Shown here piece by piece: positions 59,173 to 64,000 of a DNA stretch of 64,000 nt. Position numbers and translations under genes: made by a program. The notes under the pieces were generated by a model that searched no databases, was not told the DNA's origin, and worked only from the letters and a program-made list of their open reading frames with translations. The stretch is from Nesterenkonia muleiensis. GTDB lineage: Bacteria; Actinomycetota; Actinomycetes; Actinomycetales; Micrococcaceae. The stretch lies in assembly GCF_003600155.1 (NCBI RefSeq), contig NZ_QWLD01000022.1:1-64000 (forward strand), read 5' to 3'. Numbering within the stretch: the first letter of the stretch is position 1; the number at the start of each line of letters is the position of its first letter.

Positions 59173-61149
59173 ATGAATGTCACCGCTTACCGTGCGGAGG
59201 AGCCCCGGAGGCGTCTCCGGCGCCTGGCCCGGGACTACGGCTATGTGCTGCCCGGGTTCCCGATCGCGGTGTTCAGCTTCAGCCTGCTGCTGGCGCTGAC
59301 GGTGGCCTCCGCCGCCACCGCGGTCCTGTGGGTCGGCGCGCTGCTGATGCCGCTGACCCTGGTGGTCGCTTCGGGGTTCGCTGAGCTCTCCCGTACCCGG
59401 CTGCGTATCTGGGGAGCGCCCGTGCCCGCCGCGGCCTACCGACTCGCCGCCCCAGGACTCACCGGGAAGCTGCGCATCCTCGCCGATCCGCGCCGCTGGC
59501 TGGATCTGGTCTTCGAAATGCTCATCACCTTCCCGCTGCGGCTGGGCACTGTCATGGTGGCGGTGGTGTGGACCGTCATCGGGCCGGCGGGCCTCACGTA
59601 TTTCTTCTGGTCGCTGTTCCTGCCCGGTGAACGATCACTGATCCAGCTGCTGGATCTCATCGACCCGGGCCTGGTTCCGGCTGCCTCATCCACCCAGTAC
59701 CTCCTGGATGCCGGAGCGTACTTCGTCGTCGGGCTGGTGTTCATGGCCACCCTGCCGGCGATGATGCGGGGGCTGGCCGTTCTGGACGCCACCCTGACCA
59801 CTGCGCTCCTGGGGAGCGCTGATTCCGCCGGGGCGGGAGCCCCGCTCGGTCCCCGACCTGGCCCGCACAGTCGCGATCCGTCCGCGCGGGTCCCTGACGT
59901 CGGGGGTCCGCCTCCGCCGCGTGCAGAGGCCGCGGCCATCAGGCATGAAGAGGGCATCGGAGGCGGGCGCACAGCCTCGTTCAGCCCCGCCGCGTGGTCC
60001 TGGATCGGCACCGGCTTCGCCGCTGCGGTTCTGCTGGCGGTGGGCTGGCCGATCACCTCCGCAGTTCACTCCGTTCCGGTGGTGATCGCCATGGTGCTGG
60101 TGCTGGCCCACTGCGGATCGGTGGTGCTCACCCTGCATATGACATGGACCGGGCTCCTGTTGTCCATGGCGGCCGCCGGAGGCCTGATGGTCGCCGTCGC
60201 CGAGGCCGGAACCCTCCCTTGGCCCTGGCCGGTCACCGCACTGATCACCCAGTGTGCAGTGCTGGCGGTCGCCGCTTTGGCCCGACCCTGGTACTACGCA
60301 GTATCGGCCTGGTGCGGCGGTGCGGTGCTCACTCTGGTCGCACTGTTCATCGTGGACGCTGAACGGCCCAGCGGCTCGATGGCCAACAGCATCGTTTCCC
60401 TCTCCATCACCGCAGGTGTGGTGGTGATCGGTGTCCTGGTGCGGCTGTGGATACTCAACGCTGGGCGCCTGGAGGCCGCCGAGCGCACCAGCGCCGAACA
60501 GGACCGGCGCCGCAAAGAGCTCCAGGAGCGCAACCGGATCGCTCGTGAGCTGCACGATGTGGTGGCCCACTCCATGTCGGTGATCAGCGTGCAGGCGGCC
60601 ACGGCCCAGTACCGCAACCCCGGTATGGACTCTTCGGCTCGGCGCGAGTTCGAAGAGATCGCCGGATCTTCCCGCCAGGCGCTGAGCGAGATGCGGATGC
60701 TGCTGAGCATCCTGCGCGGCGAGGACGAGGTTCCCACCGCTCCGGAGCCCGGACTGGAGGACATCGACGGGTTGATTCAGGCCACCCGTGCCTCCGGCAC
60801 CCTCATCCGGTACAGCGGGCTCAGCACGGGCGGAGGCTCCACGCAGGCCAGCTCAGCCACCGGGCTGGCGGCCTATCGGATCGTTCAGGAGGCGTTGAGC
60901 AATGCCCTGCGCCATGCCCCAGCAGCCGAGGTCGACGTCGACCTCAGCGCAGAGAGCGGGGAACGAAGACGGCAGCTGCGCATCACTGTGGCCAACGGCC
61001 CTTCCCCGGAGACCATGGTGGATCCGGCACCCGGTGCCGGACTCGGCTTGAGCGGCATCCGGGAACGGGCCGCAGCTGTCGGCGGCAGCGTTGAGACCGG
61101 GCCCACCCCCGCCGGGGGCTTCACCGTCGACGCCGTACTCCCGCTGTGA
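59173..61149 (+). CDS. Large multi-spanning sensor histidine kinase
   Basis: 658 residues. Residues about 20-210 form a helical 'putative sensor' domain with GFPIAVFSFSLLLALTVA and a mid-domain TYFFWSLFLPGE; a low-complexity Pro/Arg linker (about 220-270) leads to a second set of five to six helices (270-430). HisKA_3: phospho-His in IARELHDVVAHSMSVIS; N-box EALSNALRHAP; G-box GAGLGLSGIRERAAAVGG. The two membrane blocks make it larger than most NarL-type kinases. Partner of the divergent regulator; a desaturase gene follows. Confidence 0.9.
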   Translation: MNVTAYRAEEPRRRLRRLARDYGYVLPGFPIAVFSFSLLLALTVASAATAVLWVGALLMPLTLVVASGFAELSRTRLRIWGAPVPAAAYRLAAPGLTGKLRILADPRRWLDLVFEMLITFPLRLGTVMVAVVWTVIGPAGLTYFFWSLFLPGERSLIQLLDLIDPGLVPAASSTQYLLDAGAYFVVGLVFMATLPAMMRGLAVLDATLTTALLGSADSAGAGAPLGPRPGPHSRDPSARVPDVGGPPPPRAEAAAIRHEEGIGGGRTASFSPAAWSWIGTGFAAAVLLAVGWPITSAVHSVPVVIAMVLVLAHCGSVVLTLHMTWTGLLLSMAAAGGLMVAVAEAGTLPWPWPVTALITQCAVLAVAALARPWYYAVSAWCGGAVLTLVALFIVDAERPSGSMANSIVSLSITAGVVVIGVLVRLWILNAGRLEAAERTSAEQDRRRKELQERNRIARELHDVVAHSMSVISVQAATAQYRNPGMDSSARREFEEIAGSSRQALSEMRMLLSILRGEDEVPTAPEPGLEDIDGLIQATRASGTLIRYSGLSTGGGSTQASSATGLAAYRIVQEALSNALRHAPAAEVDVDLSAESGERRRQLRITVANGPSPETMVDPAPGAGLGLSGIRERAAAVGGSVETGPTPAGGFTVDAVLPL

Positions 61150-61289
61150 CGCTACCGGGGTAGGGGGTCAGGTTGGCTCCACCGGGTGACGCGCAGAGCC
61201 ACCATCTGTTCCTACTGTGTAGGTAAGCGAGCAGGGTTGCTGACACGGCCCCGCCCAACACCACAGTGCGAGGAAGGGAAGAGCCAACG

Positions 61290-62405
61290 ATGACGATGAC
61301 ACAGGATGCTGTTGACACCACCCAGCCTCAGCCGGCTGTCCAGGCTCAAGGACGCCCGGTGCGTAACCGGCAGACCAATGAGTTCTTCGAACTAGCCCAA
61401 AGAGTCAAGGACGCCGGGCTCATGGAGCGCGGTGCGCAGAGCTACATCGGCCGCGCCGTCGTGCTCGTCCTGGCCTTCGCCGCCGCTGGGACGCTGCTGG
61501 CGGTGCTCGGCAGCAGCATCTGGCAGCTGGCGGTGGCGGTGCTGTTCGGGGTTCTGTTCACCCAGGTCGCCTTCCTCTCCCACGACGCCGCCCACCAGCA
61601 GGTGTTCGACAACGGACGGAAGAACGCCTGGCTGTCGCTGATGGTGGGCAATGGGATCGTCGGGCTCTCCTACGGCTGGTGGGCCCAGAAGCACGGCAAG
61701 CACCACGCCAACCCCAATGTGATCGGCAAGGACGGCGACATCGCCCCCGGCACCATCGCCTTCGTCCCCGAGGACGCCGCGGCCCGCAACACCGGCATCG
61801 CCGGCTGGTTCGTCAAGCGGCAGGGCTGGTTCCTCTTCCCGCTGCTGCTGTTCTTCGGCCTGGTGCTGCACTACAACGCCGTCGCGACGGTGGTCCAGTC
61901 GAAGAAGCTCAAACACCGCAAGGTTGAAGCTGCGCTGTTGACCGTTCGGCTCATCGGATTCCCGGCCTTGGTGCTGTGGCTGCTGGGGCCGTGGCTGGGC
62001 CTGGCGTTCCTGGCCGTGCAGGTGGCGGTCTTCGGCGTCTACATGGGTGCCAGCTTCGCACCCAACCACAAGGGCATGCCGCTGATCCCGAAGGACTCGA
62101 AGGTGGACTTCCTGCAGCGCCAGATCCTGACTTCGCGGAACATCCGCGGCGGCCGTCTGATCGACTGGGGGATGGGTGGACTGAACTACCAGATCGAGCA
62201 TCACCTCTTTCCCCGGATGGCCAGCGCGAACCTGCACAAGGTCCAGCCCCTGGTCAAGGAGTTCTGCGCCGAACGCGGCATCACCTACACCGAGACCGGG
62301 CTGATGGAGTCCTACGGCATCGTCATCCGCTACCTCAACCGGGTAGGTCTGGGCTACTCAGATCCGATGGAGTGCCCCATCACCGCACAGTTCCGTCCGC
62401 GCTGA
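61290..62405 (+). CDS. Acyl-lipid fatty-acid desaturase
   Basis: 371 residues from the ATG at 61290. Membrane di-iron desaturase with histidine boxes HDAAHQQ, HGKHHANPN and QIEHHLFPRM, and two hydrophobic hairpins between. Introduces a double bond into membrane acyl chains with O2 and a ferredoxin-type donor, raising membrane fluidity. GAAGGGAAG upstream acts as ribosome site. Its place beside a membrane-embedded two-component system recalls the Bacillus DesK-DesR-des arrangement. Confidence 0.92.
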   Translation: MTMTQDAVDTTQPQPAVQAQGRPVRNRQTNEFFELAQRVKDAGLMERGAQSYIGRAVVLVLAFAAAGTLLAVLGSSIWQLAVAVLFGVLFTQVAFLSHDAAHQQVFDNGRKNAWLSLMVGNGIVGLSYGWWAQKHGKHHANPNVIGKDGDIAPGTIAFVPEDAAARNTGIAGWFVKRQGWFLFPLLLFFGLVLHYNAVATVVQSKKLKHRKVEAALLTVRLIGFPALVLWLLGPWLGLAFLAVQVAVFGVYMGASFAPNHKGMPLIPKDSKVDFLQRQILTSRNIRGGRLIDWGMGGLNYQIEHHLFPRMASANLHKVQPLVKEFCAERGITYTETGLMESYGIVIRYLNRVGLGYSDPMECPITAQFRPR

Positions 62406-62501
62406 GTCTGCCGACCGGTCGACGAACTGCTCCGCACCGCGGCGCCGATGATGCCTCAGGCAGCGCCTGGGGATAGACACCAGTCCTTCACCCGGGATGG
62501 T

Positions 62502-62507
62502 TAGGAT
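62502..62507 (+). promoter_or_regulatory. -10 element, leaderless chrA transcript
   Basis: TAGGAT ends 6 bases before the GTG at 62514. Confidence 0.45.
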
Positions 62508-62513
62508 GCCCAG

Positions 62514-63746
62514 GTGAGCGTACCCAGTCCTGAACAGCCGGCGCAGCAGCACCCCGGCACTGTTGGTGAGGTGTTCCTGGTCTTCCTGCGGCTGGGGCTG
62601 ACCAGCTTCGGCGGGCCGGTGGCCCACCTGGCCTTTTTCCGTGAGGCGTTCGTGGAACGGCGTCGGTGGCTGTCCGAGAAGGCCTATGCGGATGTGGTGG
62701 CGCTGTGCCAGTTCCTGCCCGGCCCCGCCTCAAGCCAGGTTGGCATGGCGCTTGGGCTGCAGCGGGCCGGCTACCCGGGAATGTTCGCCGCCTGGTTCTC
62801 CTTCACCATGCCCTCTGTGCTGCTGCTGGTGGCCTTCGCCTACGGGGTGGCCCATGCCGGGGATCTCACCGATGCCGGGTGGGTCAGCGGGCTCAAGGCC
62901 GCCGCGGTGGCGGTGGTCGCCCACGCGGTGCTGGGGATGGCCAAATCGTTGGCCCCCGACGCTCCTCGGGCCACCCTGGCCGTCTTCGCGACGATCATCG
63001 TCCTGCTGTTGCCCCAACCCTTTGTGCTGGCCGGTGCCATCGCCGCCACCGGGTTCATCGGACTCATCTGGTTGCGCCCAGAGGCCGAGCAGCAGAGCGC
63101 CGAGGACGCTTTCACCGTCCGGGTGTCGAAGAAATGTGCCGGAGTCTGCCTGGGTCTCTTCGCCGTGCTGCTTGCCGGTCTCCCGCTGCTGGTGGCCCTG
63201 ACCGGAAACGCCTACCTCACCCTGGCTGATCTCTTCTACCGCGCCGGCTCCTTGGTCTTCGGCGGCGGCCACGTGGTCCTGCCGCTGCTGCAGGCCGAAA
63301 CCGTCTCCGGTGGCCTGGTGGAGCCCGATACCTTCCTGGCAGGCTACGGCGCAGCGCAGGCGGTCCCCGGCCCCCTCTTCACCTTCGCCGGATTCCTCGG
63401 CGCCTCGACCACGGGGGCTCCGGGAGGCCTCACCGGGGCGGTGATAGCGACGGTGGCCATCTTCCTTCCGGCAGGGCTGCTGGTCGTCGGCGCGCTGCCG
63501 TTCTGGGAGTCTCTGCGCGGTCATGCTCTAGCGCGGCGAGCACTGATGGGGGTCAATGCCGGGGTGGTGGGCATCCTGGCTGCTGCGCTCTACACCCCCG
63601 TGTTCACCGTTGGCGTCCTGGAGGTCAGGAACCCGGCCCTGGCCCTGTGCTTGGTGGTGGCCGCGTTCGTCGCGCTCACCAGCTGGAGGGTTCCCGCCTG
63701 GGCTGTGGTGATCGCCGCTGGTCTCCTCGGCTGGCTTCTGCTGTAG
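62514..63746 (+). CDS. chrA: Chromate transporter, CHR family
   Basis: 410 residues, long-chain (two-domain) CHR protein. Each half begins with a conserved block: LRLGLTSFGGPVAHLAFFRE plus CQFLPGPASSQVG in the first, GSLVFGGGHVVLPLLQAE plus QAVPGPLFTFAGFLG in the second. Exports chromate, conferring resistance, or may carry sulfate-like anions. No ChrB regulator is seen nearby. GTG start fixed by the leaderless -10. Confidence 0.93.
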   Translation: MSVPSPEQPAQQHPGTVGEVFLVFLRLGLTSFGGPVAHLAFFREAFVERRRWLSEKAYADVVALCQFLPGPASSQVGMALGLQRAGYPGMFAAWFSFTMPSVLLLVAFAYGVAHAGDLTDAGWVSGLKAAAVAVVAHAVLGMAKSLAPDAPRATLAVFATIIVLLLPQPFVLAGAIAATGFIGLIWLRPEAEQQSAEDAFTVRVSKKCAGVCLGLFAVLLAGLPLLVALTGNAYLTLADLFYRAGSLVFGGGHVVLPLLQAETVSGGLVEPDTFLAGYGAAQAVPGPLFTFAGFLGASTTGAPGGLTGAVIATVAIFLPAGLLVVGALPFWESLRGHALARRALMGVNAGVVGILAAALYTPVFTVGVLEVRNPALALCLVVAAFVALTSWRVPAWAVVIAAGLLGWLLL

Positions 63747-63798
63747 AACCCGCGCCGGTCCGCCATTCCGGCCCATAGGCTGACTACTCTGGACAACG

Positions 63799-64000
63799 AT
63801 GAACCAGCGCCGCCGACCCTCACCTGCCGTGTACCGCCGCCGGCGGCTGGTGGCTGCGCTGCTCGCTGTGGTGGTGCTGGCACTGGTGGTCTGGGGCGCC
63901 CGTGCGCTCTATGACACGTTCGTGGACGGTCAGGGTCAGAACGAGTCCGCCGCTCAGACCGGCGCCGGGCAGGACACCGAGGACGACGGCGCCGGCGAGA
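63799..64000 (+). CDS. N-terminal part of a membrane-anchored secreted protein (truncated by window end)
   Basis: 67 codons visible. Basic cytoplasmic start MNQRRRPSPAVYRRRR, one hydrophobic helix VAALLAVVVLALVVWGA, then an acidic Gln/Gly/Asp-rich stretch, the usual beginning of an extracytoplasmic anchored protein in actinobacteria. TACTCT ends 8 bases before the ATG. The catalytic or binding part lies outside the window, so no function is assigned. Confidence 0.6.
   Translation, partial: MNQRRRPSPAVYRRRRLVAALLAVVVLALVVWGARALYDTFVDGQGQNESAAQTGAGQDTEDDGAGE

Overview
The window is a high-GC, gene-dense stretch of an actinobacterial chromosome. Ectoine genes (ectABC), Streptomyces-type xylose genes, an actinobacterial three-gene cassette (MSMEG_4193-like phosphatase, DUF3090, SCO1664-like), a CsbD-type stress protein and many leaderless genes suggest a halotolerant member of the Micrococcaceae, with Nesterenkonia or a close relative as the best guess. 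That placement is inference from gene content; no rRNA gene is present. About 60 protein genes, one broken gene and a truncated gene at the right edge can be supported. I see no tRNA, rRNA, CRISPR array, IS element or prophage.

Layout. 0-2.6 kb: ectoine operon, read leftwards (ectA-ectB-ectC). 2.9-3.9 kb: small genes in unusually AT-rich DNA, including an unlisted 36-residue ORF with a strong ribosome binding site. 3.9-13.3 kb: housekeeping and metabolism (pheA, rhodanese, amidase, diacylglycerol kinase, serS, dps, nitroreductase, MFS pump, GAP-family membrane protein). 13.4-17.4 kb: a two-component pair followed by the phosphatase/DUF3090/SCO1664 cassette. 17.6-21.9 kb: xylose utilisation (xylB, xylA) divergent from a ROK repressor, with a clear palindromic operator between. 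22-34.4 kb: a catecholate-type iron-siderophore locus described below. 34.4-40.4 kb: GntR regulator, aldose epimerase, HAD phosphatase, ArsA-type ATPase with its cory-CC-star partner, CstA. 40.6-47.9 kb: P450, acetyltransferases, a MerR regulator fused to a DNA-clamp-like region, MFS, aquaporin, YcaQ-family protein. 47.9-50.3 kb: a small islet with two toxin-antitoxin modules flanking an esterase; the second toxin is frameshifted. 50.3-55.3 kb: acetyltransferase, ArsR-type regulator plus M23 peptidase, pyrophosphatase, oligopeptidase B. 55.3-63.7 kb: two more two-component systems, a DUF4352 protein, a fatty-acid desaturase and a chromate transporter.

The most interesting block is 22.0-34.4 kb. 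A complete Fe-siderophore ABC importer (lipoprotein, two FecCD permeases, ATPase) and a Fes-like siderophore esterase are overlapped head to tail with two secreted, membrane-anchored proteins, and diverge from a 1043-residue protein ending in a LAQTG sorting signal. All three surface proteins carry copies of what looks like one recurring all-beta domain that I do not recognise. The divergent control region holds two DtxR/IdeR-like boxes and other palindromes. I propose a wall-to-membrane siderophore capture relay built on this domain.

A second window-wide signal is leaderless transcription: at least 18 genes have a TANNNT hexamer ending exactly 6-7 bases before the start codon and lack a convincing Shine-Dalgarno sequence. 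This fixes several start codons. Other points of interest are the MerR-clamp fusion, a leaderless ArsR gene whose entire promoter is a 26-bp palindrome, and strong hairpins between convergent genes.
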